NCBI RefSeq assembly: GCF_003259315.1
Contig: NZ_QLLT01000018.1
Location: forward strand, 62,001-126,000
Source of the DNA: Kitasatospora sp. SolWspMP-SS2h
GTDB taxonomy: Bacteria; Actinomycetota; Actinomycetes; Streptomycetales; Streptomycetaceae
Direction: 5' to 3'
Length of the DNA: 64,000 bases
A program made the translations under genes and the position numbers. The notes beneath the pieces were generated by a model. It was given only the letters and a program-made list of their open reading frames with translations. It was not told the DNA's origin and did no database searches. How positions within the stretch are numbered: position 1 is the stretch's first letter; each line of letters starts with the position of its first letter. Positions 1-8,459 of this stretch are shown here, piece by piece.

Positions 1-36
1 CCCCCACCCACCTGTCCCGCCCCCGGAATCGCGCGA

Positions 37-135
37 TCAGCCGAGGTGGAGGGCCCGGAGGCTCTCGGCGCCGTCGGCGGAGTCCTCGGCGTGGAGTTCG
101 ACGTTCTTCGGCACGCCCCGGGTCTCGTTCCGCAC
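37..135 (-). CDS. possible small ORF, 32 aa, unknown
   Basis: A short GTG-initiated frame lies 108 bp downstream of the glycosyltransferase gene, on the same strand. It would encode a hydrophilic acidic 32-residue peptide ending in LRALHLG, with no cysteine, signal peptide or membrane segment. A weak G-rich stretch (GGCGGGG) sits just before the GTG. Codon third positions are mostly G/C, but that is true of many chance frames at this GC content. I do not recognise it. It could be a real small protein or chance. Confidence 0.2.
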   Translation of the reverse strand: MRNETRGVPKNVELHAEDSADGAESLRALHLG

Positions 136-243
136 CGGTTCCCCGCCACCACGCGGGAAGCGGGCCCGGACGCCGCCCCACAACGGTGTCCGGGCCCGTG
201 CCCTGTCCGGAGGGGAGGAGGGACAGGGAGTCTCGGAGAGTCC

Positions 244-1491
244 TTACGCGCGCCTCGGGTTGAACACCCAGACCCGCAGCAGCACGAACCGCACCAGCGT
301 CGCGGCGGCGTTCGCCGCCACCAGGACCGCCAGCTCGATCCCGGGCCCGGCGTCCGGGGCCGTCGCGTGCAGGACCGCGACGCCGCCGCTGGTCAGGGCC
401 AGGCCGAACAGGAAGGCCAGGCCGCCCTCCAGTTGGTGCTTGAGGGCGTCCCGGCGGCCGGTCACCCCGAAGGTGAAGCGCCGGTTCGCGGCGGTGTTGG
501 CCACCGCGGTGACGGCCAGGGCCAGCGCGTTGGCCGCCAGGGCGGGGGCCAGGTGCCGGAGCCCCAGGAAGAGCAGCAGGTAGGCCAGCGTGCACAGGCC
601 GCCGATCACCGCGAAGCTGACGGTCTGCCAGCCCAGCCCCGGCGGGACCTGGGCCCGGCGCACCCGGTCCGGCAGGTCGACGCCGCCCCGGCCGGCCAGG
701 GTCCGCCGGGCCACCCGGGCCATGCCCCGGAGGTCGTCGAGCACGGTGCGGACGATGTCGACCCGGCTGTCCGGGTCGTCCACCCAGTCCACCGGCACCT
801 CGTGGATGCGCAGCCCGGACGCCTCGGCGAGCAGCAGCAGTTCGGTGTCGAAGAACCAGGCGTTGTCCTCGACCTGCTCCAGCAGCCGCTTGACCACCTC
901 GGTGCGGCCCGCCTTGAACCCGCACTGGGCGTCGGAGAACTTGGCCGCCATGGTGGCCCGCAGCAGCAGGTTGTAGGTGCGCGAGATGAACTCCCGCTTC
1001 GGGCCGCGCACCACCGCCGAGCCGCGGTGCAGCCGGCTGCCGATGGCCAGGTCGCTGTGCCCGGACAGCAGCGGTGCGACCAGCGGCAGGAACGCCTCCA
1101 GCCCGGTGGACAGGTCGACGTCCATGTACGCCACCACGTCGGCCGTGCTGGTGCCCCACACCTGCCGCAGCGCCCGTCCGCGGCCCTTGAGGTCCAGGTG
1201 CACGGCGCGCACCGGCCCGAGTTCCGCGGCGAGCGCGGTGGCGACCTCCCAGGTGCCGTCGACCGAGGCGTTGTCCGCCACGGTGATCAGGTAGTCGTAG
1301 GGGAACGTCTCCGACAGGTAGGCGTGCAGCTCACGGACGCAGCGCTCCAGCGAGTGCTGCTCGTTGTAGACGGGTACGACGATCTCCACGAGCCTGGTCC
1401 GCACCACGGCGTCGGCCCGTTCCCGGCCGTCGGCCGCCGGGGCGGGGCGGAGTGCGGGGCGGAGGGCCGGGCGCATCGCTGGCTGTGTCAT
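244..1491 (-). CDS. GT2 glycosyltransferase fused to GtrA-like membrane domain
   Basis: 415 aa. Residues ~35-260 form a family 2 glycosyltransferase domain: VPVYNE at 39-44 for the nucleotide sugar and the metal-binding DVD at 124-126 (YMDVDLSTG), as in dolichyl/polyprenyl-phosphate mannose or glucose synthases. Residues ~285-415 carry about four hydrophobic helices of the GtrA type (ANRRFTFG motif), proposed in that family to move lipid-linked sugars across the membrane. The likely role is making a polyprenyl-phosphate sugar donor and aiding its transfer for cell-surface glycosylation; the sugar is unknown. I chose the ATG at 1491; an upstream in-frame ATG at 1602 would add a low-complexity tail, and neither start has a good ribosome site. 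The N-terminus repeats RPAL. Confidence 0.85.
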   Translation of the reverse strand: MTQPAMRPALRPALRPAPAADGRERADAVVRTRLVEIVVPVYNEQHSLERCVRELHAYLSETFPYDYLITVADNASVDGTWEVATALAAELGPVRAVHLDLKGRGRALRQVWGTSTADVVAYMDVDLSTGLEAFLPLVAPLLSGHSDLAIGSRLHRGSAVVRGPKREFISRTYNLLLRATMAAKFSDAQCGFKAGRTEVVKRLLEQVEDNAWFFDTELLLLAEASGLRIHEVPVDWVDDPDSRVDIVRTVLDDLRGMARVARRTLAGRGGVDLPDRVRRAQVPPGLGWQTVSFAVIGGLCTLAYLLLFLGLRHLAPALAANALALAVTAVANTAANRRFTFGVTGRRDALKHQLEGGLAFLFGLALTSGGVAVLHATAPDAGPGIELAVLVAANAAATLVRFVLLRVWVFNPRRA

Positions 1492-1619
1492 GGGAAGGAG
1501 GTTCACAGCCCCTGATGGGCCCGCGATGATGGCAGCCTGAGAGCGCGCTGAGAACCCGGGCGACGTGGACTCCGGTCCGGTGACCACCGGCCTCTGCGGC
1601 AAGACGACGGGAGAGACGG

Positions 1620-3095
1620 ATGTCCGAGACGGAGTTCACCGCCGACGTGCTGGTGGTCGGCGCCGGCCCGACCGGCCTGCTGCTGGCGGGCGACCTGGCG
1701 GCGGCCGGCCTGCGGGTGACGGTGCTGGAGAAGCGGGCCGAGGAGTCGAACCTGACCCGGGCGTTCGCCGTGCACGCCCGCACCCTGGAGCTGCTGGACG
1801 CCCGCGGCCTGGCCGACGAGCTGATCGCCACCGGCCGGGCGATGCCCTCGCTGCAGGTGTTCGGCCGGCTCCGGGTCGACCTCGCGGGCCTGCCCACCCG
1901 TTTCCCGTTCGTGCTGGTCACCCCGCAGTACCACACCGAGCGGGTGCTGCGGGAGCGGGCCGTCAAGGCCGGTGCCGACCTGCGCCGGGGCACCGAGGTG
2001 ACCGGCCTGCGGCAGGACGGCCGGGGCGTCACGCTGACCGCCCGCGCCGCCGGGGGCGAGCGGTCGTTCCGGGCCCGCTACGCGGTCGGCGCGGACGGCG
2101 TGCACTCGGCGGTGCGCGACCTGCTGGGCGTCCCGTTCCCCGGCGAGTCCGCGGTGCGCTCGGTGATGCTGGCCGACGTCCGGCTGGAGCGGGAGCCGGA
2201 CGAGCCGCTGACGGCCGGCGCGGGCGAGGCCGGGTTCGCCTTCCTGGCCCCGTTCGGCGACGGCTGGTACCGGGTGATCGGCTGGAGCCGCGAGCACCAG
2301 GTGCCGGACTCCGACCCGGTGGATCCGGCCGAACTCTCCGACTTGCTGCGCGAGGTGATGGGCCGTGACTTCGGGGTGCGGGAGGTCCGCTGGACCTCCC
2401 GCTTCCACAGCGACGAGCGGCAGGTGCCCAGTTACCGCTCCGGCCGGGTCTTCCTGGCGGGGGACGCCGCGCACTGCCACTCCCCGGCCGGCGGCCAGGG
2501 CATGAACACCGGCCTGCAGGACGCCGCCAACCTGAGCTGGAAGCTGGCCGCCGCCGTCCGCGGCTGGGCCCCCGACGCCCTGCTGGACACCTACCAGACC
2601 GAGCGGCACCCGGTCGGCCGGGCGGCGCTGCGCTCCTCCGGCGCCCTGGTCCGGCTCGCCCAGGGCGCGCACGCCCCGGCCCGGGCGCTGCGCTCGGCGC
2701 TCGGCGCGGCGGCCGGACACCTGGGCCCGCTGGCCGAATTGGGCGCCAAGCAGGTCTCCGGCATCGGGTACGCCTACCCGGCCGAGAAGGGCGCCCACCC
2801 GCTGGTCGGCCGCCGCGTCCCGGACCTGCGGCTGGCGGTGGACGCACCCGGTGGCCCGGCCCGGCTGCACGAGGCGCTGCGCTCCGGCAAGGCGGTGCTG
2901 ATCAGCAACGACGAGCTGTCGGTGGCCGACTCCTGGGCGGAGCGGGTGGTCACCGCGGCCCCCGCCGACCCGCACGGCAAGCTGCGCGACACCGTGCTGC
3001 TGGTCCGTCCGGACGGGTACGCGGCCTGGGCCTGCGCCGATCCGACCCGGGGCGAGCTGCGGGCGGCGCTGGTCCAGTGGCTGGGCCGCCCCTGA
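1620..3095 (+). CDS. FAD-dependent aromatic monooxygenase (PheA/TfdB, UbiH type)
   Basis: 491 aa, class A flavoprotein hydroxylase of the kind that hydroxylates phenols or aromatic polyketides using NAD(P)H and O2. The N-terminal dinucleotide-binding glycines are at 14-19 (GAGPTG), the DG motif is in GADGVHS around 157, and the second FAD ribose motif GDAAH starts at G281-D282, followed by GGQGMNTG. A C-terminal thioredoxin-like extension, as in RdmE- and OxyS-like hydroxylases, accounts for the ~490 aa length. GGGAGAG stands just before the ATG. No polyketide or other pathway genes are adjacent, so the substrate cannot be inferred; it could act in xenobiotic oxidation or as an orphan tailoring enzyme. 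Confidence 0.88.
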   Translation: MSETEFTADVLVVGAGPTGLLLAGDLAAAGLRVTVLEKRAEESNLTRAFAVHARTLELLDARGLADELIATGRAMPSLQVFGRLRVDLAGLPTRFPFVLVTPQYHTERVLRERAVKAGADLRRGTEVTGLRQDGRGVTLTARAAGGERSFRARYAVGADGVHSAVRDLLGVPFPGESAVRSVMLADVRLEREPDEPLTAGAGEAGFAFLAPFGDGWYRVIGWSREHQVPDSDPVDPAELSDLLREVMGRDFGVREVRWTSRFHSDERQVPSYRSGRVFLAGDAAHCHSPAGGQGMNTGLQDAANLSWKLAAAVRGWAPDALLDTYQTERHPVGRAALRSSGALVRLAQGAHAPARALRSALGAAAGHLGPLAELGAKQVSGIGYAYPAEKGAHPLVGRRVPDLRLAVDAPGGPARLHEALRSGKAVLISNDELSVADSWAERVVTAAPADPHGKLRDTVLLVRPDGYAAWACADPTRGELRAALVQWLGRP

Positions 3096-3124
3096 CATTC
3101 AGTTGTGCCCGCCCCCCGCGGAAA

Positions 3125-3152
3125 GGGAATTCGGTTCATAAACTGAATTCCC
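3125..3152. promoter_or_regulatory. 28-bp near-perfect palindrome, operator or hairpin
   Basis: Arms GGGAATTC and GAATTCCC extend inward so that 12 of 14 half-site positions pair, one of them as G-T. It begins 29 bp after the monooxygenase stop and 132 bp before the protease start, in an unusually AT-rich stretch. It could terminate the monooxygenase transcript or be the operator of a dimeric regulator acting on the protease promoter. No T-run follows on the + strand. Confidence 0.5.
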
Positions 3153-3283
3153 CCACCCTTTCACAGTTGACTGTTTTTTAATAAGCAATTGCCCGGCCAT
3201 GGGCCTTTTCCCGGGACTTCTCTGAGAGATTCTGGCGAGCGTTTTCGAAACCCGGAACGCCGCCAGATATTCCGGAGGAGCCC

Positions 3284-5449
3284 GTGCGACCCCGCTCGCT
3301 CGCCCTTGCCGCCGCCCTCGCGGTCCTTCCCCTCACCGCCGTCTCCCTGGGCACCGCCACCGCCCAGGCCGCCCCGACGCCGAACGCCGGCGCCCGGGTG
3401 GCGCTGCCGCAGACCGTGACCCCCGCGGTCGCCCGCTCCCACAAGCAGGGTGACGTCCCCGCCGACCGCCGGATATCCGTGGCGGTCTCGCTGAAACTGC
3501 GCAACACCGCCGAACTGGACCGTTTCCTGGCCGCGGTCGCCACCCCGGGCACCGCCGAGTACGGCCACTACCTGACGCCCGCGCAATTCACCGAGCGCTT
3601 CGGCCCGACCGCGTCCGACGTCGAGCAGGTCCGGGCGTTCCTCACCGCCCAGGGCCTGAAGGTCGACTCGGTCAGCGACAACCGCCAGGTGGTGAACGCC
3701 ACCGGCACCAGCGCGCAGGTCGCCGCCGCGTTCGGCACCCACGAGTCGACGTACACCGACCCGCAGCAGAGCGACCGGACCTTCTTCGCCAACGACGCCG
3801 CCGCCTCGGTGCCGGCCGTGCTGGCCGGCGTGGTCGAGGGCGTCAGCGGCCTGAACGACCACACCGTGCGCACCACCCGGATCGCCAAGCCGGGCGCCGC
3901 CACCCCGCACGCCACCCCCTCCGGCTTCGGCCCCTCCAGCTACGACGGCGCCTACCGGCTGAACCAGCTGGGCGCCGACGGCACCGGCTCCACCGTCGCG
4001 CTCTGGGAGTTCGACGGCTACAAGTCCTCCAACCTGACCACCTACGACAGCCAGTTCGGCCTGTCCGGCCCGGCGGTCAGCACCGTCGCGGTGGACGGCG
4101 CGAACTACGACTCCAAGCCCGGCGACGGCCAGGGCGAGGTGGAGCTGGACTCCGAGATCGTCCGCGGCGTCGCCCCGAAGGCCACCCAGCTGGTGTACGA
4201 GGCGCCCAACAGCGACCAGGGCGAGATCGACATGGCCGCCAAGATCGTCGCGGACAACCGGGTCTCGGTCATCTCCATCTCCTGGGGCTCCTGCGAGCCG
4301 GACACCACCGCCTCCTCGATGACCGCGGTGAACAACTCCTTCAAGCAGGCCGCCGCCCAGGGCATCTCGATCTTCTCGGCCTCCGGCGACGACGGCTCCC
4401 GGGACTGCACCCGCTCCGACTCCGGCTCCTCGGTGAAGGCGGTGGACTTCCCCGCCTCCAGCCCGTACAACACCGGCGTCGGCGGCACCAACCTCAAGGT
4501 CTCCGGCACCACCTACAGCTCGGAGAGCGCCTGGTCCACGGCCGGCGGCGGCGTCTCCACCCAGTTCGCCAAGCCGAGCTGGCAGACCGGCACCAACGTC
4601 ACCGGCACCCAGCGCACCGTCCCGGACGTCTCCTCCGACGCCGACCCGAACAGCGGCTTCGCGATCTACACCCAGGGCACCAGCAGCCCCGGCTGGCAGG
4701 TCTACGGCGGCACCTCGGCGGCGGCCCCGCTGTGGTCCGGCTTCGCCGCGCTGTACAACCAGAAGGCCAAGGCCGCCGCCAAGCCGGTGCTCGGCGAGGC
4801 CAACCCGAAGATCTACGCGGTCACCAACTCCTCGTCGTACGGCAGCGCCTTCCACGACGTCACCAGCGGCAAGAACCAGGACTTCTCCACCAAGGCCGGC
4901 TACGACCAGGTCACCGGCTGGGGCACCCCGATCGCCGACGGCCTGGCCGCCGCCCTGCTCGGCTCCGGCGGGACCACCCCGCCGCCCACCGGCTCCTGCA
5001 CCGCCGCCCAGCTGCTCGGCAACCCCGGCTTCGAGACCGGTAGCGCCTCCCCCTGGACCGCCAGCTCCGGCGTGGTCAGCAACTCCGGCTCGCAGGCCGC
5101 CCACGGCGGCTCCTGGAAGGCGTGGCTGGACGGCTACGGCTCCAGCCACACCGACAGCCTCTCCCAGTCGGTGGCCGTCCCGTCCGGCTGCACCGCCAAG
5201 CTGAGCTTCTGGCTGCACGTCGACACCGCCGAGACCGGCAGCACCGCGTACGACAAGCTGACCGTCTCGGTCAACGGCACCACCGTCGCCGCGTACTCCA
5301 ACCTCGACAAGAACACCGGCTACGCGCAGAAGACGATCGACCTGTCCTCGTACGCCGGACAGACCGTCACGGTGAAGTTCAACGGCGTGGAGGACTCCTC
5401 GCTGCAGACCTCCTTCGTGCTCGACGACACCGCGCTCAACGTGTCCTGA
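3284..5449 (+). CDS. secreted S53 (sedolisin/kumamolisin-like) serine-carboxyl protease
   Basis: 721 aa preproprotein. Residues 1-~29 are a signal peptide (Arg start, Ala/Leu core, TAQA cleavage site). Residues ~45-190 are the pro-kumamolisin propeptide and ~220-565 the catalytic domain. The S53 residues are visible: E285 and D289 (E-x-x-x-D), oxyanion Asp D369 in SGDDG, and nucleophile S478 in GGTSAAAP. The DVTSG and GYDQVTGWG motifs near the domain end fit the family calcium site. Residues ~575-721 form a beta-rich domain with two cysteines (LLGNPGFETG, AKLSFWL) resembling C-terminal binding modules of streptomycete secreted proteases. GTG start chosen for GGAGGA 7 bases upstream. Expected to be an extracellular, acid-active endopeptidase. 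Confidence 0.93.
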   Translation: MRPRSLALAAALAVLPLTAVSLGTATAQAAPTPNAGARVALPQTVTPAVARSHKQGDVPADRRISVAVSLKLRNTAELDRFLAAVATPGTAEYGHYLTPAQFTERFGPTASDVEQVRAFLTAQGLKVDSVSDNRQVVNATGTSAQVAAAFGTHESTYTDPQQSDRTFFANDAAASVPAVLAGVVEGVSGLNDHTVRTTRIAKPGAATPHATPSGFGPSSYDGAYRLNQLGADGTGSTVALWEFDGYKSSNLTTYDSQFGLSGPAVSTVAVDGANYDSKPGDGQGEVELDSEIVRGVAPKATQLVYEAPNSDQGEIDMAAKIVADNRVSVISISWGSCEPDTTASSMTAVNNSFKQAAAQGISIFSASGDDGSRDCTRSDSGSSVKAVDFPASSPYNTGVGGTNLKVSGTTYSSESAWSTAGGGVSTQFAKPSWQTGTNVTGTQRTVPDVSSDADPNSGFAIYTQGTSSPGWQVYGGTSAAAPLWSGFAALYNQKAKAAAKPVLGEANPKIYAVTNSSSYGSAFHDVTSGKNQDFSTKAGYDQVTGWGTPIADGLAAALLGSGGTTPPPTGSCTAAQLLGNPGFETGSASPWTASSGVVSNSGSQAAHGGSWKAWLDGYGSSHTDSLSQSVAVPSGCTAKLSFWLHVDTAETGSTAYDKLTVSVNGTTVAAYSNLDKNTGYAQKTIDLSSYAGQTVTVKFNGVEDSSLQTSFVLDDTALNVS

Positions 5450-5465
5450 CCCCCCGTCGGCACCG

Positions 5466-5498
5466 GTGCCGGGAGACCCGCCCAGGGGCTCCCGGCAC
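5466..5498 (+). terminator. hairpin after the S53 protease gene
   Basis: A perfect 10-bp stem (GTGCCGGGAG / CTCCCGGCAC) with a 13-nt loop, 17 bp after the protease stop. There is no U-tract, as is common for streptomycete terminators. Confidence 0.65.
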
Positions 5499-5699
5499 GG
5501 GTGTGTCAGGAGTGTTTCCGATTCGCTCCGCCCGCGAAATACTTGTCGTGACCACTGTCATATGTCCTGATTGATGACGTAGCCTCTCAACCCTCAATAG
5601 GGTTCCCACACGCTCGGCGGCGCACCACCGACGCCCCGCCGACGCACCGTGGGGCCGGGGGGCGGACCCGCCGAACCCGCCGGGTGGGAAGGGTGTCGC

Positions 5700-6806
5700 A
5701 TGGGCTCACAACAACCTCAGCACTCCGGCCGGCTCCGGCTGGTCGGCCAGCGCGAGCACAGCGGCCGGCCGCCGACGGCCGGCGGCGGCGAGCAGGCGCC
5801 GGTCGGCGTCGGCACCCCGCCGGTGGGCGTGTCCGTCCCGCCGGCCGGCCTCGGCAGCACGCCGCCCGGCCTCGGCGCCCCGCCGACCGGCATACCCGTC
5901 CCGCCGGTCCTGCAGAGCGGCTTCGCCGACGTGCTCAACGCCGCCATCGAGACCAGCGGGCTCAGCCTCGACCGGATCCGGGCCGCCCTGGCCAAACAGG
6001 GCGTCAGGGTCAGCGTCACCACCCTCAGTTACTGGCGGCGCGGACGCAGCCAGCCCGAGCGCGCCACCTCGCTGCGCGCCGTCCACCTGCTGGAGGAGCT
6101 GCTCGGCCTGCGGCACGCCGCGCTCACCTCGCTGCTCGGCCCGCCCCGCCCGCGCGGCCGCTGGGTCACCCAGGGCCCGGCCCCCGACGGCCTGCGGGTC
6201 GAGCAGGTCTGGCCCGGCCAGGCCGAACTCGCCGAGGTCTTCGCCGAACTCGACGCCCCGCCGGCCGGCCAGCTGGAGCGCCAGTCCATCCACGACGCCT
6301 ACTACGTCGACGCCTCCCGCCGCGGCCACCTGCTGCGGATGCGCCAGGTGGTCCGCGCCACCGTGGACGGCGTCACCCGGCACGTGGTGGTCCACAAGGC
6401 CGACGAGGGCGTCCAGACCTGCCCCGAGATCACCTCCGTCCGGCACGCCCGCCTCGGCCGGGTCCGCCGCCGCCCGCTCAGCGGGCTGCTGGTCGCCGAA
6501 CTGCTGCTCGACCGGCCGCTGGGCCTCGGCGACTCCACCGTCCTGGAGTACGAGGTGCAGATCCCCGACTCCGGCCCCACCATCGACTACGGACGCTTCT
6601 TCGCCGCGCCGGTGCGGGAGTACGTCCTCCAGGTGCACTTCGACCCCGCCACCGTCCCCGTCCAGTGCGAGCGCTTCGACCGCGCCCCCGGCGCCGAGGT
6701 CGACCGCCACCGCGAGCCGCTGTGGATCGGCGCCTCGGCCAGCGCCCACGTCCTCACCGCCGACCAGCAGCCCGGCCAGGTGGGCATCCGCTGGCAGTGG
6801 GAGTAG
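5700..6806 (+). CDS. XRE-like helix-turn-helix protein with C-terminal beta-rich domain
   Basis: 368 aa, probable cytoplasmic DNA-binding protein. Residues ~25-70 are a low-complexity segment with repeats of the form xGxxxPP (GVGTPPVG, GLGSTPPG, GLGAPPTG). Residues ~77-150 look like an XRE-type helix-turn-helix: LSLDRIRAAL, then VSVTTLSYWRRGRSQPE, where a short recognition helix is followed by the RGRSQP turn. The ~200 C-terminal residues (YYVDASRRGHLL, VLEYEV, IRWQWE) are predicted beta-rich and I do not recognise them; they may be an effector or interaction domain. ATG at 5700 preferred over an upstream frame extension because GGGAAGGG precedes it. Stands alone between two secreted-enzyme genes; targets unknown. 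Confidence 0.6.
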   Translation: MGSQQPQHSGRLRLVGQREHSGRPPTAGGGEQAPVGVGTPPVGVSVPPAGLGSTPPGLGAPPTGIPVPPVLQSGFADVLNAAIETSGLSLDRIRAALAKQGVRVSVTTLSYWRRGRSQPERATSLRAVHLLEELLGLRHAALTSLLGPPRPRGRWVTQGPAPDGLRVEQVWPGQAELAEVFAELDAPPAGQLERQSIHDAYYVDASRRGHLLRMRQVVRATVDGVTRHVVVHKADEGVQTCPEITSVRHARLGRVRRRPLSGLLVAELLLDRPLGLGDSTVLEYEVQIPDSGPTIDYGRFFAAPVREYVLQVHFDPATVPVQCERFDRAPGAEVDRHREPLWIGASASAHVLTADQQPGQVGIRWQWE

Positions 6807-7112
6807 CCGCGGCACCCGTCCGGGCTCCCGCGCGGCTCCGTCCCGCCCTCCCCTTCCCTCCGCTTCCTTCCCCATCCTTCCCTTTCCTTCCTGTTTGCTC
6901 CCTTTCGTGACGCTTCGTCATGGTTGCTTCCGCTTCATCCACTTCCACCCGTTTCACCCCTTTCCTCCCGCCGGTCGCGGCCGACCCCGCCACGCCCGAC
7001 CCCGCGGTGCGGCCGTTCACCCGAACCGCCCTGCCGGACCGCCCATCGGGTGGTCCGCGCCGCTCCCCGCGAGGAACGTGAGTCCCACTCACCGAGGAAA
7101 GGCAGGACCCCC
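6807..7112. other. 306-bp intergenic region with a long pyrimidine tract
   Basis: No gene seen. About 6838-6906 is almost pure C/T on the + strand, followed by a 13-bp inverted repeat TGACG-CTT-CGTCA (6908-6920) and further C/T-rich sequence. It probably holds the promoter and leader of the downstream hydrolase gene; no clear -35/-10 pair was found. Confidence 0.5.
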
Positions 7113-8441
7113 GTGCTGATGGAGTTCAGCGATGTCGAGCCGGACGCCTCCTGCGGCTGTCCGGGCTGCGCCGACCGCCGCCTGGTCCGTTCGCTCGCCG
7201 CCCGGCCGGGCCGGTGCTCCGCCCGCGGGGCGCGCCGCGCGGCCTTCCTGCTGGCCGCCGTCGGCGGCGTCCTGGGCGCCGGGACGGCCGCCGTCACCGC
7301 CGCGCCGGGCACCGACAGCAGCCCGTCGATACCCGACTCGCCCCAGGGCGAGGTGGCCGGCCCGTACGGCGCCGAAGCCCGGCCCGGACGCTCGATACCC
7401 GCCCAGCCCGCCACCACCCGGGCCGAGATCCTGCAACGGGCCCGGGCCTGGGTGGCCCGGAAAGTGCCGTACAGCATGAGCACGTACTGGTCCGACGGCT
7501 ACCGCCAGGACTGCTCCGGCTTCGTGTCGATGGCCTGGGGCCTGGGCAGCAGCCAGACCACCTGGACCCTGCCGGACTTCGCCGACCGGATCGCCAAGGA
7601 CGACCTCCAGCCCGGCGACGCGCTGATCTACAACAACCCCAAGGACCCGCAGGGCGGCTCGCACGCCGTGCTGTTCGGCGGCTGGCTGGACGCCGCCCGC
7701 ACCAGGTACACCGCCCTGGAGCAGACCCGCCCGGGCACCACCGAGCGCAGCACCCCGTACGCGTACTGGAGCAACGCGAGCGGCTACCTCCCGTACCGCT
7801 ACAAGGGGTTGAGCCAGCCGATGCCCGCGCCGGACGCCGACGCCTTCCCGGGGGCGGACGCGTTCGGGCCGGGGAAGGTCAACCCGTACGTGACGCGGCT
7901 GGGCACCATGCTGGTCGAGCGCGGCGGCGGGCGGTTCTACCACGAGGGCCCCGGCCCCGACTGGGGCGAGGCCGACCGGCAGGCCACCGAGGCGTTCCAG
8001 CTGGCCCAGGGCTGGCGCGGCGCCGAGGCCGACGGCTACCCCGGCAAGGACACCTGGGACCTGCTGGTGCACCACAGGGGCAAGGACATCCCCCCGGCCG
8101 CCACCGCCCCCGCGCCCGCCCCCGGCACCCCGGCTCCCGGTGCGCCCGCCCCGCCGCCGCCGACCGCTCCGGGTGGGCCGGCCACCCCGCCCGCTCCGGC
8201 CGCCCCGCCCTTCCCGGGGGCCGGCCGGTTCGGCCCCGGGCAGGTCAACGACGACGTGCTGCTGCTCGGGCAGCAGCTGGTCCGCAAGGGCTACGGCGCC
8301 GCCTACCGGGAGGGCCCGAGCCGGGACTGGGGCGAGGCCGACCGCCTCAACGTGGCCGCCTTCCAGCGCGCCCGGGGCTGGACGGGCGCCGAGGCCGACG
8401 GCTACCCGGGCCCGCACACCTGGAAGCTGCTGTTCGCCTGA
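7113..8441 (+). CDS. secreted NlpC/P60-type hydrolase with two peptidoglycan-binding-like repeats
   Basis: 442 aa. After a Cys/His-bearing N-terminal segment (CGCPGCADRR) comes a twin-Arg-like RGARRAAF and a hydrophobic stretch at ~37-60, suggesting export. The NlpC/P60-like domain spans ~105-235, with catalytic Cys C134 in DCSGFVS and His H184 in GSHAVLFGGW, so a murein peptide hydrolase role is likely. Two copies of a ~72-residue repeat follow (~248-320 and ~370-442), each running FGPG-V-, EGP--DWGEADR, AFQ-A-GW-GAEADGYPG, separated by a Pro/Ala-rich linker; similar repeats in streptomycete secreted proteins are considered wall-binding. Start GTG 7113 (GGCAGG 6 bases upstream); ATG 7119 is equally possible. 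Confidence 0.8.
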   Translation: MLMEFSDVEPDASCGCPGCADRRLVRSLAARPGRCSARGARRAAFLLAAVGGVLGAGTAAVTAAPGTDSSPSIPDSPQGEVAGPYGAEARPGRSIPAQPATTRAEILQRARAWVARKVPYSMSTYWSDGYRQDCSGFVSMAWGLGSSQTTWTLPDFADRIAKDDLQPGDALIYNNPKDPQGGSHAVLFGGWLDAARTRYTALEQTRPGTTERSTPYAYWSNASGYLPYRYKGLSQPMPAPDADAFPGADAFGPGKVNPYVTRLGTMLVERGGGRFYHEGPGPDWGEADRQATEAFQLAQGWRGAEADGYPGKDTWDLLVHHRGKDIPPAATAPAPAPGTPAPGAPAPPPPTAPGGPATPPAPAAPPFPGAGRFGPGQVNDDVLLLGQQLVRKGYGAAYREGPSRDWGEADRLNVAAFQRARGWTGAEADGYPGPHTWKLLFA

Positions 8442-8459
8442 CCTCCGGCGGGAGCGCGC

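Noticed and set aside
3161..5218. 685-codon open frame on the minus strand
   Set aside because: Antisense shadow of the S53 protease, which has signal peptide and catalytic residues.
1620..5449. Biosynthetic gene cluster around the FAD monooxygenase
   Set aside because: No synthase, cyclase, glycosyltransferase pathway or resistance genes beside it; the neighbours are unrelated.
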